In this document: in pieces, positions 11,572 through 22,721 of the stretch
Numbering within the stretch: the first letter of the stretch is position 1
How the letters are laid out: every line of letters begins with the position of its first letter
DNA from: Druceiella hillmani
Lineage: Eukaryota > Arthropoda > Insecta > Lepidoptera > Hepialidae
Length of the DNA: 64,000 bases
Assembly (NCBI GenBank): GCA_039881145.1
Contig: JAYKKI010000032.1
Coordinates: forward strand, 11,337,501-11,401,500
Direction of reading: 5' to 3'
Program-made: the position numbers and the translations under genes
The notes under the pieces: generated by a model
Told to the model about the DNA's origin: nothing
Seen by the model: the letters and a program-made list of their open reading frames with translations, nothing else
Database searches by the model: none

Positions 11572-12345
11572 ACTACCAAGTTTGACTGAAAAGTAATGCA
11601 CACATGCTAGCAGATCGTGAAGACCTGCAAAAAGCGAGCCAGATTGTATTTGGAAGAAACGTTCCCTCTTATTACGTCCTTTGAACTTATTGCATTCGTT
11701 CAGTGTATTTTTAGACGCGGAAGTATGGACAGGAACGGAAGTATGGATAGTGCCATGTCACTGCGAGTTAAATAGCGTGCTGTTGTCGAATTTTTAACTG
11801 TTGAAAATGGTTGCTGAGGTTCATCGTCGTTTAAAGGCTGTTTATGGCGACAATGCTGTTAACAGGTCCACTGTAAATCTATGGACAATAAAATTTCGAA
11901 GTTTTGAGCCTGGAAAAGCCATAATTGTTGACGAAGCATGCGGTGAACGTCCGATCACTTCCATAGAAGACAACCATCGCAAACTCGTCGATGATTTGAT
12001 TCGAAATGACCGGTGAATCACTCAAAACCGTATCGCAAACCATATTGGAATATTCAAAAAACATGTCAGCTTCATTATTGAACAATTGCAATACCGCAAA
12101 ATCTGTGCACCAAGTTTGGACCAATTCCACACACTACTTATTCCCCGAATCTTGTTCACCGCGATTTTTATTTGTTTCCTCTAATCAAGAGAGACCTCAA
12201 GAGTAATCACTACAACTCAGACGATGAGGTTAAGGTAGCTATCAAGTCCTGAATTCAAGAAAAGTCAAAAGAATTCTTCAGTGACGGAATGAAAAAAAGT
12301 TGTTTCATGTTGGGAGAAATCTATTAGCGATATACAATTGTGAAG
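11572..12345 (+). mobile_element. Internally deleted mariner element
   Basis: The left end resembles a mariner terminal repeat (CCAAGTTTGACTGAAAAGTAATGC at 11574-11597). The coding part starts at ATG 11725. The element keeps the N-terminal DNA-binding region and a short C-terminal part. The middle, which should carry the first two catalytic aspartates of the DD34D core, is missing. A full-length mariner is about 1.3 kb, and this copy is about 0.75 kb. No convincing right terminal repeat is visible before the TA microsatellite at 12444. The element cannot move by itself. Confidence 0.75.
11725..12345 (+). pseudogene. Mariner transposase relic (SETMAR-like family), core deleted
   Basis: From ATG 11725 the frame is broken by TAG at about 11773 and by a shift near 11805. 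The main surviving frame (from 11801) has EVHRRLKAVYGDNAVNRSTV, the mariner helix-turn-helix pattern, then a GERPITS stretch equivalent to the GRP hook between the two HTH motifs, then KLVDDLIRNDR. The next frame covers the second HTH and stops being recognisable near 12115. HYLFP at about 12130 equals the SDYHLFP block after the last catalytic residue. The end keeps a SDGMKK-type stretch (about 12280-12300). About 170 residues of the usual 345 are absent. Confidence 0.78.
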
Positions 12346-12443
12346 CTTAAGAATTGTACTTTAATACACTTTTTGCCCAAACTTGATAACTCTCTTCTTG
12401 CCCCCTCTCCTAGCATGTGTGTATTACTTGTTAGCCAAACCTC

Positions 12444-12493
<50 letters not shown>
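12444..12493. repeat. (TA)n microsatellite
   Basis: TA run of about 50 bases. The open frames crossing it encode only repeated Tyr-Ile. Confidence 0.95.
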
Positions 12494-12497
<4 letters not shown>

Positions 12498-14547
12498 TTT
12501 ATGCATCAGGTACTAGAACAAAAAAAACAATGAAATGCGAAATCTCTTTTGGGGAATTCACAAAGACTTTGCATAAAACACAACATTAAGTTTATTCAAG
12601 GTGCAATTTGAAGAGAAAAGGGCCGGAACAGCGGGATGTAGTTATCCGTATAACAGAAATGCTCGCTTTCCACGATGAGACTTTCCATCCGGTTAGCATC
12701 ATATAACCTGGGTTATACGGCATGAATATATTACTGTACAATGTAAATGCTGTGTCTTCGTTTAAGTCAGATTATATTAAATTAGCTCCTTGTTTGCATT
12801 TATAAATACTGGCTGGAGCAAAATATTCAGTACTTCTTTTAAATCAATTTGTCTATCATATTGGATGATCATTTCTCTTCCTTGATTAATAAAACATCTA
12901 ATCTTAACATAAAATATAAAACGATATGGAATATTTATTTACCAGTCTTCCTTTTGGAGTATTTGTTTCAATTATCCCGGATAAACTTCAATATTTTAGG
13001 AAATATTTATATATATTATTTGTTCATCTATTTCTCAGCATATTCTTTAAAGTAGTTGTCATGTAAAGTGTACAAATATATGCCAAATTTCGTTGAAGTC
13101 CATTTAGCGTAAAAGGAAAAACTAGCAAGCTGATAATATTTCAACGTTTCACTTTTATTACTTTAGTAGGGATGTATTTACTCTGCTTTGTCATTCTTCA
13201 ATGAATTCCATCTATCTGAATACATCGTCTCGGATCAATGGAAGGTAGTTAGGCAGTAATGTACAGTTTCGTCTTAATAAATCCTAATTACATACATATT
13301 AATATACAATTTACGTGTCTCATATATCAAGTCAATTTGTATAATTATAATAATTTCAACTTTATATTTCTTAATTTTCGGAGTTGTGCTTTCTTAAACT
13401 CCATAAATCTTCCTCGTACCACAATTTCTTGTTTATTCTATTTAAGATTTTTCAAGAATTCTGCTGGTACTTTGCGACTAATATACTCTACAAATATGTA
13501 CGCAAGCACTATTAGTTTATGGTTTCAGTTGAATTAATACTCATATTCATAAAAATTCACTAATTACATTGTAAAGTTTTATTACTCGTATAGTCTTACA
13601 ATTATTAGCTATAAAAATTTTATTGTTTGCGTGTTATATCCTATTTGCGTTTTCATCCCATTTGCGTTTACGATCGGCCGAGTACATATGTGTATTCGGA
13701 CAGGCAAGGTCACACGTGACATTGATAAATACTTTTAAAGAACTTACATAAAAATGAAAAAGGACTAGTTAAAAATAATTATAATAGAATTCACACTACA
13801 AAAGTACTTCACATAAATATTTAAAAGTTTACGGATACTTAGCACTTTCATTATTAATCATACATAACCTAGTATAACTTTCATAGGTTCGGAATTATCA
13901 TAAATTTCTTGTAAACTATAACTTCTAGAGTCATTAAATATTAATTTAATTAAAGTTTTAGAAACGCCATTATCTTTACAAATTTGGTTCAGTAGAGTCG
14001 GTAATCAGACTGGGAGAGAAAAAATATATTTTTTTATATTTTTCAGCAAATGAAATTTAAGAAAATATATATTTCGAATGCTAAATTGACCTACTATAAA
14101 ATTTCTCTATCAATATTTGTAAGTGATAAATATTGCAATTTGAGGGGTTTAATACATCCAGCGACATGCTAGGTAAATACACCAAATTTTAAATTTCCGC
14201 ATCAAATAATTTGTGAAACGTCCACGTTTCACGTTCCTGCCTGTGCACGTGTCATATGCCTGTGCACACATTCTAATGTGATCTAAGAAGGGTTCGGTAA
14301 ATAATGAGATTTTTTGGGTAATTAGTACATGTTTAAGTTTGGTATTAGTTTTAGAAATCATTTTTAATTTTAAATATAAAATCCCTAAATAGAGATCTGA
14401 AAAGGCGTTATCAAATATTTTGTAAATTATTTTGATCCAGTGTTGTGAGAACTAGCTTTCAAAATTCTTATAAAACACGAATTTCGACTGAAGGGTAATT
14501 ATTAAAACATATGAAATCCTAAGTCTGTTTGAAACATGCATGTAAAT
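12494..14547. other. AT-rich DNA, nothing recognised
   Basis: Short open frames exist (68 codons at 12849, 92 codons at 13259, 70 codons minus at 14361-14149) but are AT-biased, rich in Phe/Ile/Asn/Tyr and unlike any family I know. They are expected by chance. Confidence 0.45.
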
Positions 14548-14673
<126 letters not shown>

Positions 14674-15670
14674 GTATGTGTGTGTTATATTTTATAGAAT
14701 TCATTGTTCGAGCTGGCGCTTGTCATCAACTTTATTATTTTTAAATAAGGATGATTAGATATTGCACGTTGTAAGAATATTTCATGCGAGAAAATAATTT
14801 TTGTTAGGACTTTCCTGAAAACCAATTTGAAGACTATTTATGAGTGGTAATAAACTATTGACCTATATACGACTTGACAACGTGGCAAAACACTTCGAGT
14901 GAGTAGAACTAAAACCAAATATTTATACGAATCGACTGGCGTAATGCAGCCTGCATGCATCGATACCATCCCTTTGTAATTAATCAATAATTTAAAGTAC
15001 CTGGGCTCCGTAATAATAATAGATGAATCGGTCGAAAATAGCATTAAAAAATCGGACAAATGTCAGCTGGTTGAAGTGGAAAATTCTAATAGAAATTATA
15101 TCCGGTGCAAGAAACTTTGAAACAAATTTTCTTGAAAATCTTTCAGAATAATTTTTTAATAAAAATGAAACTATCAATAAATAAAGTACAATTACGTATG
15201 TCGAGATGTACGAAATGTTCATAAATATTCAGTAATTAATGGATATTTTTCAAATTTGCAAAACTAGATAAACATAGGCGTAATGCATAATTATCTTAAA
15301 AGAATTAAAATATTGTAAGTCTTAAATCCTTAAAAAAAAGAATGGAGTTAAAAATAATTTTGCAATATTTAACTTTGAATAAGCTTGATGAAAGAATATA
15401 AAAATATTTCACATCTCTGGTTTCATTGAAATCACTTATAAGTTGGAAAAGTCTAATTTTCTCTCTGCCTCCTTTTTCGTTATAAGTCGATCTCCAAGCC
15501 TCGAGATTGATATCTCAACGGCAAAATGTTCGATGTTTGAGTTCAACGTGCCTTTCCCAATTTTATTCAATAATATTTAATTTTGATTAATAACTGTGAC
15601 ATAAAGAAATATATATTCTATAATAATTGTTTGGATATCGTCATAAACCTGATGTATGCCTGACCTTGGC
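14674..15670. other. AT-rich DNA, nothing recognised
   Basis: Two overlapping short minus-strand frames (73 and 76 codons, 14838-15222) are not recognisable and probably fortuitous. Confidence 0.45.
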
Positions 15671-15673
15671 TTT

Positions 15674-15702
15674 ATGTTGGACTTATGTTTCAGGTAAGTG
15701 CT
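15674..15702 (+). promoter_or_regulatory. Juxtaposed 3'/5' splice-site motif (ratchet-like)
   Basis: The sequence ACTTATGTTTCAG|GTAAGTGC places a 3' splice site (CAG at 15691-15693) directly against a near-consensus 5' splice site (GTAAGT from 15694). Upstream CCTGATG and CCTGACC (about 15648-15665) could serve as branch points. This matches the form (Y)nNCAG|GTAAGT described for recursive-splicing points in long Drosophila introns. The flanks do not resemble the five copies in the 42-61 kb array. Whether it is used is unknown. Confidence 0.45.
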
Positions 15703-15844
15703 GGAATATTTACACTGTATTAAAATATGGAACTATGACTAAAATTGTGCAATGTGCATTATTCATTCTTATTTTTAAGATTTATACAAATCAGGAGAAA
15801 GTTTAGTACAGTATATTTATTTTATAAACATTTTTATTGAATCC

Positions 15845-16997
15845 GACAGAAAGTTCTGAGACTCTAAAAAAATTTTATTCTCATTTTATATTGTCACTTA
15901 TTTTCAACTTTATTCTATTCTGTTACATAATCACTACTAGAATCCACGATTCTTCTCCAATGTTCTGAAAAGGAAAACACCTTATTTATAGAAATCACGT
16001 GGTTTTTCAACGAAACATTTGAAATCTCAATTTTTAGATTATTTGTCACTGTCAAATATTTTGTCCTTCAAATAATCAGACATTGATCTAAACAGCGATG
16101 ATAAGTAGACGAAAGGTCCAGGGAGTATGATGGGTGAGCGACTACAGTCCAGCTTAATTCTACAATTTTATTGTCTTTCTTCAAAGTTATGTGTGGTCGA
16201 GCATTGTCACGAGGAAAATTAATTTTGCGTTGTTTGTCACAACGTTTTATAGCAATGATATCTGACTCCACATTAATTGGCGCTATTCACTATAGATAAA
16301 GTCCATGCAGGCGTTTTCCAATTTCTCAATGGATAACGCCTTCATCGTTCCACTAACAGACTATCGTGATCTTCATTTCGAAGTAGTCAGATTTAGGCGC
16401 TAAAACACTTAGGACGATAATTGACGAAGAATATCCACGTCTCGTTGCCAGCCATTAGGTATTTAAGCCATTGTTATTAGCGTGTGATATCAAATGCATC
16501 ATGTATAGGTCAACATGCAGTTGCTTTTGTATTTCATTCAACTCTTGCGGAAATCACGACCTATATTACCAAGTCTTACCATTTCGTGAAGGTACGGTAA
16601 AACGATGTATTTTCAATATTAAAATCGCACTGCTAAACACTGTACCGCCTGCCACAGATCTTCTTCAAGAATAGCCCGAACAGCGTTGACGTCCAATGAT
16701 CGCAGTAGTCCAGAACGTAGATTATCTTCGAATTTCAGGTTTCCTTTAAAAATAGTTTGAACCACGACAACACGAAAAGAGTTCGAAGTCACGTGGGAAG
16801 ACAGTGCCTTCTCAAACATTTTTTTCATTTTCGTAGCAGCCCATCGTTCAGAAGTTCCCAAATGGTACTGGCAAAGAAGAAACACTCGCAGTGTTTTACG
16901 GTAAATATCTATTTTTTTGTACATATTTACCAAGTCAGCGATTATAATAAACTGCAACTTTTAGAATAATCATCAAAAATTCTCAGAATTTTCTGTC
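15845..16997 (-). mobile_element. Mariner element with terminal inverted repeats
   Basis: The inverted ends are GACAGAAAGTTCTGAGA (15845-15861) and, read inward on the minus strand, GACAGAAAATTCTGAGA (16997-16981), with one mismatch in 17. The spacing of about 1.15 kb suits a mariner of near full length. The transposase reads on the minus strand. The family differs from the mariner at 11.6 kb: the N-terminal segment and terminal repeats are not alike. The outer right flank reads CCTCCCTAATAG, so a TA target copy is possible but not proven. Confidence 0.75.
15900..16957 (-). pseudogene. Mariner transposase relic (minus strand)
   Basis: On the minus strand the N-terminal part is a 112-codon frame (16957-16619). 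It contains NLKFEDNLRSGLLRSLDV, equivalent to the FxLEDxPRSGRP linker between the two helix-turn-helix motifs, then RAILEEDLWQ. A middle part near 16450-16300 keeps the segment around the first catalytic aspartate, in shifted frames. The 67-codon frame 16271-16068 holds FPRDNARPHITLKKDNK and AHPSYSLDLS, the usual HDNARPH...HPPYSPDLAPSDYH block. Both aspartates of that block are kept, although H became R. A C-terminal FxEKPxxFY-like stretch follows to about 15940. Stops and shifts make it non-functional. Confidence 0.8.
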
Positions 16998-17722
16998 CTC
17001 CCTAATAGTAATATATATTAATAATAATTTGGATATTAATAAAATTAACTAAACCAAATATTTTTCTTCAGGACCTAAACTTTATCTGCATTCATAACTA
17101 ATCAGTTTCTATAAGCTTGCTACTGAAAGTGTAATGTTAGTTAAAGTTTAATTTCATTTATAATCAATATATAATCAATAACTTTATAATCAATAACTAA
17201 TCAATGTCTTTGTTTAAAAGTTTATTTGATTACTGAAATTAATATCACCCAATTTCTCCTCGTTTATACGTTATAATAAAGTAATAGTTTTGGTTACGAT
17301 TATACATTTTGAGTGTGTTTTCGTTTTTTATCGACGGCTAGGTTTTTTAAATAAAATAAAAAAATAAAATTTTAATTGAAATGTATACTTCAAATCATAA
17401 ATATATTCGTAGTTTTGGATGTCATCTGTACACATCTTACAATACACGTCTTGAAGTAAGATTTTATACTCAAAACCTTTTCACTGTTACAATTTCTTCT
17501 ATTTCAACTTTTCAACCTTTTAATGTTCGTTTCGTTCCGCACGTAATGCACAAAGTTTGCGTATTTACCTTGTCTATTATGTAACAAAAATGAGATCGAG
17601 ATGTTAGAACGATTAGGAAGACCGATCGTGAAAAAAATAAGCCAAATTGCCAAAAAAATAAACCTTTATGACACTCGGTAAAGATTTATGTTTTAAATAG
17701 CAGATATGATCATAACAGGAAC

Positions 17723-17728
<6 letters not shown>
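16998..17728. other. AT-rich DNA, nothing recognised
   Basis: A 67-codon plus frame at 17381-17584 is unrecognised. A short local repeat of TAATCAATA occurs near 17160-17195. Confidence 0.45.
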
Positions 17729-17773
<45 letters not shown>

Positions 17774-17784
17774 ATATATATATT
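17729..17784. repeat. (TA)n microsatellite
   Basis: TA run of about 55 bases with one TCTA break. Confidence 0.95.
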
Positions 17785-18003
17785 TAAAAGAAGATTACCC
17801 GCGACAGACACTAGAAAAGAGAAAACAACTACAAAACCAAATATGTAAAAATAGAGAAGAAGGTCATACGTTTGTCATGGCCGCTTAGTAATCAAGGATC
17901 GGAGTACGGAAACGAGTTACATGAAAGTAAACAAATCAAATTCCAAGAAAAGAGAGTTAAATGTTCCTACATCCCTATCAATAAGTAAAGTACAATTACT
18001 TAT

Positions 18004-18032
18004 GATGTAGAGGACATAATGTCCTCTACATC
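18004..18032. repeat. Perfect 14-bp palindrome with 1-nt centre
   Basis: GATGTAGAGGACAT, A, then the exact reverse complement. A GTCCTCTACATC-type palindrome is unusual in such AT-rich DNA. Confidence 0.95.
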
Positions 18033-18319
18033 AACAGGGAGATCAAAATATTTATTCGACTATAAAGTACCAACCTGTCAATAAAAAAAGAAAAAGAGAT
18101 ATATAAAAATTAATGACCAATTATTAGCAAAATTAAACTATTGAAATAAAAAAAAACCATCACAACTATAACTGCATATTATCATAATGAATAACAGCTA
18201 AGCCGCCCCTCCAATATCCCACAAACGGTAGAGTCGCCCCGCACAAAACAAATGTATTTATGAGACAGTAGGCTGCCAACGCTATCGAAAAAGACTATCA
18301 AAATAATAATTAATATTAT

Positions 18320-19835
18320 ATTTCCACATTTAATGTACGATCATTTGCCAATGAAAATAGTATGATACCTGTGAAAAGAGTTATTTTTATAGTCAAGAAA
18401 CAGACGACTTCATCGCAATATCGGAGAGAGTCACTGTATTGCACGTTGAAATATAAGGAAAAATATACTCTCTCTGATACAAACTTACACACCAACGGCA
18501 AAATCCAAATAAATGAAAATTGATAAATTCTACAACGTACTAGATCTAGCCCTGGGATAATTTTGTGTTAATATAATCTGTACGTGTAATATGGACGCAA
18601 AAATTGAGAAACCGGGGCCAAATAAATATTTAGTAATGAAAATATTTAAATACGGCAAAAGAAGCTAGAGGGGATTATTTTTTTTCACTTCTGTCACCAA
18701 TACAAATTAAAAATAGCAAACACACTGTTTAAGAAGCCAGAAAAGGATAGATAGATATAGCTTGCACAATATGGCACCACAAAAAATGAAGGGGACTTTA
18801 CAGAAACTAATATTTCAAAGAATATAGAAAACTCTGCCATTTTAGGCAGTCTTGTATACACTTAAGTAATCACCGCTTAGCAAGAATAATATTCAATATA
18901 AGCGGAAAAAACTATAATAGTCCGCAAATATTTACAGACAACGAATTTCTTGATAAAGAAGTCGCTAAATTACTTTATTGTGAAGATAAATGGGTACAAA
19001 TTTTTAGAAAAAAAAATGCAAGCTGTTCAGATGAAACGTTTTTAACGTTCAATTGCGTTAAAAGAAGATACAAAGATACAATTATAACGGCGGAAGTTAT
19101 GGAACTTCACAAGAAAAGACATATACTAAAAAAATAGAAAATATTAAACTATTACTAACTCACTCAACTAAAAACATTTCAAACATAACAGTTTCAAACA
19201 GAAAATATTTATTGAAAACAGCCACACAACTTTATAAAAATTTAAACACTTGCACAAAAACCCAACCCAAATCCAAAAAATATCGCTCTCACTTAACATT
19301 CCCAGATGAAGTAGCGTTACTCTCTAAAATACCTGAAAACCTGTAATTTATGCTAGAATCTCTCAATAAACATAGTCAAAAAATGAGGTTGTAAATACAC
19401 GAGGATAAAACAAAAGTTATAACAAATACACCTAAAACGTCCTCACAATCCAGTTAGCTTCTTTGGAATATGTAAATAACTATACTTGGAGATCAGAGAG
19501 AAAAAAAAGTACATTAAATAAGTACTGGTCCATGCAGGAAATACATAAAGGCTCCGTACCGACAGAGCTTAGAATAAAATCGATAAATATGCGCTTGATA
19601 CCATGCTTAGCCTATGCTTGACAAACCTGGTGCCTGACAAAGTTTAATCTGAGCAAAATAAGATCGTTCAAAATGAAATAGAAAGAACAACTTGAATATC
19701 AAACTATAAGATCGAGTGAATAGTACGTTGATCAGGAAAAAGTAAAAAGCAGAAGACGTGGATATTTCACATACAAAGAACTAAAGACGAAAGTTAGTCA
19801 AAAATTGCAATATACTGGTTCCTACTTAATGGACC
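18320..19835 (+). pseudogene. Decayed RTE-like LINE (endonuclease + reverse transcriptase) with internal deletion
   Basis: Pieces of one polyprotein follow in order across changing frames. First is an AP-endonuclease start (FNVRSFANENSM at about 18323). Next comes AISERVTVLHVEI at about 18413, then DAKIEKPGPNKYLVM at about 18592, equivalent to the GDFNAKIG catalytic block. IANTLFKKPEKDR follows at about 18717, then SNHRLAR at about 18864, the SDHRLV active-site block with D changed to N. A linker frame is open to 19136. After it come LLKTATQLYKNLN, FPDEVALLS (the FADD palm motif, altered) at about 19304, the KTKVITNT segment at about 19400 and a C-terminal part to about 19830. Most of the fingers and palm, including the first catalytic aspartate block, is missing. 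A possible 5' part extends back to about 17790. Confidence 0.8.
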
Positions 19836-20324
19836 GATGATGTAGTAAAAAGAAGGCAAGAAAGAATTCAAGAAAAAAATGTTAACTTAATAATAATGAC
19901 TGTAATATTTATAAGTAAATTATTGTAAAATTTAGGTAAGGTGCAAAGAAATAAAAACTTTAATAATTATAAATAATAATCATCGGCTATTTCTCGCAAA
20001 GTATAAGTGATGCGTGTATTGTTTTTTTATCATTATGTAGTCGAAAACCTGAGGAAAATGGTAGAACTATAAAACGCAATGTCCAAGGGCGATATAAAAA
20101 ATTGTATTATACAAAACCCAAGCAAGAATCAATATATCTACACATCCAATAAATTTGTAGAAGTAAAGTGTCTGTATATTAAAGTTATTTACAAAAAAAT
20201 TATTTAGGGGCACATAATAAAAGTAACAGAAGGCAAAGTGTAGTTTTTGTAATAATTGCTTCTGTTTATTTTTTGAACATGCTGTGATTCGTTTTTTCTT
20301 AACATGCCGTAAAAACAATTAACC
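19836..20324. other. AT-rich DNA following the LINE; possible LINE 3' tail
   Basis: AATAAT/ATAATAAT-rich sequence at about 19890-19985 could be the short tandem tail typical of RTE elements. No target-site duplication was identified. A short minus-strand frame here (20318-20067) is not recognised. Confidence 0.35.
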
Positions 20325-20590
20325 CAAGCCCAAAGGAAAGCCAACTTAACTCGACCCAAAACAAACCCAATACAACAAAACACGAACCAACCCAACCCAA
20401 AGCAAAATCCAACCAAAATTAAAGTCAAGCAAGCCCAGTCCATGAGAAACCCAAGCCAACTCAACTTATCCTAGAGCAAACCTAACCCAACCTAATACAT
20501 TACAACCCAAAGCAAACCCAACCCAATACAAAAAACCCAACACGGGTCGTTTTGGGTTTTTTGGCCAACCCAATTCAACCTAAAGCATAA
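20325..20590. repeat. Degenerate CCCAA/CCTAA strand-biased tract
   Basis: Over about 260 bases the plus strand is almost free of G and is built from irregular AACCCA, CAACCC and CCTAACC words. The minus strand is therefore GGGTT-rich. Near 20550 the bias flips for about 20 bases (GGGTCGTTTTGGGTTTTTTGG) and then returns. The units resemble decayed arthropod telomeric CCTAA with C/T changes, but period and order are irregular. An 86-codon minus frame here is only a by-product of the bias. Confidence 0.6.
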
Positions 20591-21405
20591 CTGCCAACAA
20601 TAGAACTGCTCCATTTGCAGAAAGAATTACAAAATTTGTAATAAATCAAAACAAAGTTAGAACATTATGCGTGAATACATCCGTCGCACATAAGTGATCC
20701 GGTTCATTTTCTTCCAGTCGTCTGCCTTATTCTCCGGAAGTATATTAATGATTTAATTAATGCAAACTTTTCCGCAGTCTCAATAATTCTTGTACATGGG
20801 TATTTAAATATTTTCATATTTTATAGTGCCTAGGTTTTATAAAAATTGTAGTCTTATTTTCCGTTTTCATGTCATGGAAACATTAAGTTGATGCTTTTCA
20901 AAATTGCTGGAGTATTACTGATCAATACTAATTTTTAATAGTAAGCCATTAATTGTGTTATCCTATTATTTACAATTTGTATTTGTTATTTGACGTAATT
21001 TTTTTTTCTATTCAACATCGATGTTTACATTGAAAATTAAATGGAAATATGACTGCCTTTTGGCTAACTTTTTGACACTGACATCAATTCTTGAAAAGCG
21101 TGAATTTTTAAATAAAATTATAGTCCAAACGTAAGGAGAGAAGATATTCAGAGATGTGTCCATCGAAATAGATCGAATAGAGATGTGTCAATCGAATAGC
21201 AATGTTCCAAATTTCCCTAATCTCCAATTTTAATTTTTTTTTGAAATCTTGAATTCTAAGAATTTTGACCAATTTTCGAAATTCAATACCGTCATAATAA
21301 ACTATGCATAAAATACTTTAAATGCGTTTATAATAAGTTTTATGACAAAAATCAGATTCAAATCGCGAAATGAACTGTAATATAAAAGAAATCTATCAAG
21401 ATAAA

Positions 21406-21489
21406 CTTGAATTGGTAACCCTAGTTCATCCTTTCCATTTTACCTTTTCAGGAAAAATGGAAAGGATGAACTAGGGTTACCAATTCAAG
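21406..21489. repeat. Perfect 36-bp inverted repeat, 12-nt loop
   Basis: The arm at 21406-21441 begins CTTGAATTGGTAACCC. The arm at 21454-21489 is its exact reverse complement, with a 12-base spacer. No mismatch was found in 36 bp. Pairing stops abruptly at both ends. No transposon ends or target duplication are seen around it. Confidence 0.97.
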
Positions 21490-22672
21490 GCTATGATGCA
21501 TAAATTTTTCTCTTCAACTCTGAGAGGACATAACTCACTTATTTTTTTTGGTTATATGTTCATAATAAATTAAAATTTAAACCCATTAGATGGTTTTAGA
21601 CTCCCAATCAAACCCAGTTTCTGATGTTTTGTGGAGAACTATAAACAATATTGATAACACTTACATTGACTGATAAAAAGAATCCAAAAATTATACCAAA
21701 TCAAAAACTTTTTAGAGATTTGGTGATTTTTAGGACTCCATGCTTAAAAATAAAAAGGTAACTTTATTATTCATCTACCTGACTATATGTCTGTCAAGAC
21801 ATTTTTTCTAATTCTTAACTAGCGCTATCAATTTGAAATTAATGTCAAATATTAAGGTTTACGTTCCCAGTCTTTTAAAGAATTACCTGTTAAATAATTG
21901 TCAAATTTCTAACTCATTGAAATGAATAGATACGGCCTTTCAAATGTTACATCATTTGATACGCACTCATCCAAAATAATAACTATTAGTTTAGAATCTT
22001 GAAATTTGTTATAAATTATTATAATTGCATTACGCAGGTAAAGAAAATCGTCCATTGTGTGTTAAATTAATACGTAAAAAACAAGTTTTTTGTGTTTTTT
22101 TAAATACCTACTTATGAAGCTTTGTAATAACTATTATATAATGGTCCTGAAAACAATGGCCCCCAGAGAACGTATTCTAATCACACGATCGTATTTTTAT
22201 ATTAAAATGTGGTAGAAATATTAGATAATTTTTTTTAAATTATCATAGTTGGTGGACTTGCTGAAAATCATGCAGATGACAATGTCTTTCGATAGTTGGA
22301 AACAATTTTTAGTATAAAATAATAAAATAAATTGCAATTAGAATTTTTATTACATTTTGAAAAAAATGTCAGTATTACACGTAAATTTGACTAAAATTCA
22401 TGTGTCAATATTATGCGCGTGTTATCCCATTATTTAACATATATTTTGTATTTCAAATGAGTTTCAAATTACCTTTTTTTATTTATGAGTGCAGTTTGCG
22501 AAATATTTAATTTCATGTGACGTACACCCTAATTTTTCAAACTTAAGTTTGAAAACAGGGTGGAAAACTAAATCCCGACTACAGAAAAAATAACAGAAAA
22601 CCATGAAATACATACATGCATATGTAAAATTCATAATGTTATGTGTCTTGGCATACTCTCTGGGTCATGACT

Positions 22673-22721
22673 AATCTAAGGACACCTCATTTGTTGAAAT
22701 CAAATGAGGTGTCCTTAGATT
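22673..22721. repeat. Perfect 21-bp inverted repeat, 7-nt loop
   Basis: The arm AATCTAAGGACACCTCATTTG (22673-22693, key bases AAGGACACCTC) and its exact reverse complement (22701-22721) are separated by TTGAAAT. Confidence 0.97.

Noticed and set aside
20204..20464. 86-codon minus-strand frame rich in Gly, Trp, Leu and Phe
   Set aside because: It is a direct consequence of the GGGTT-biased minus strand of the degenerate tract, with no domain.
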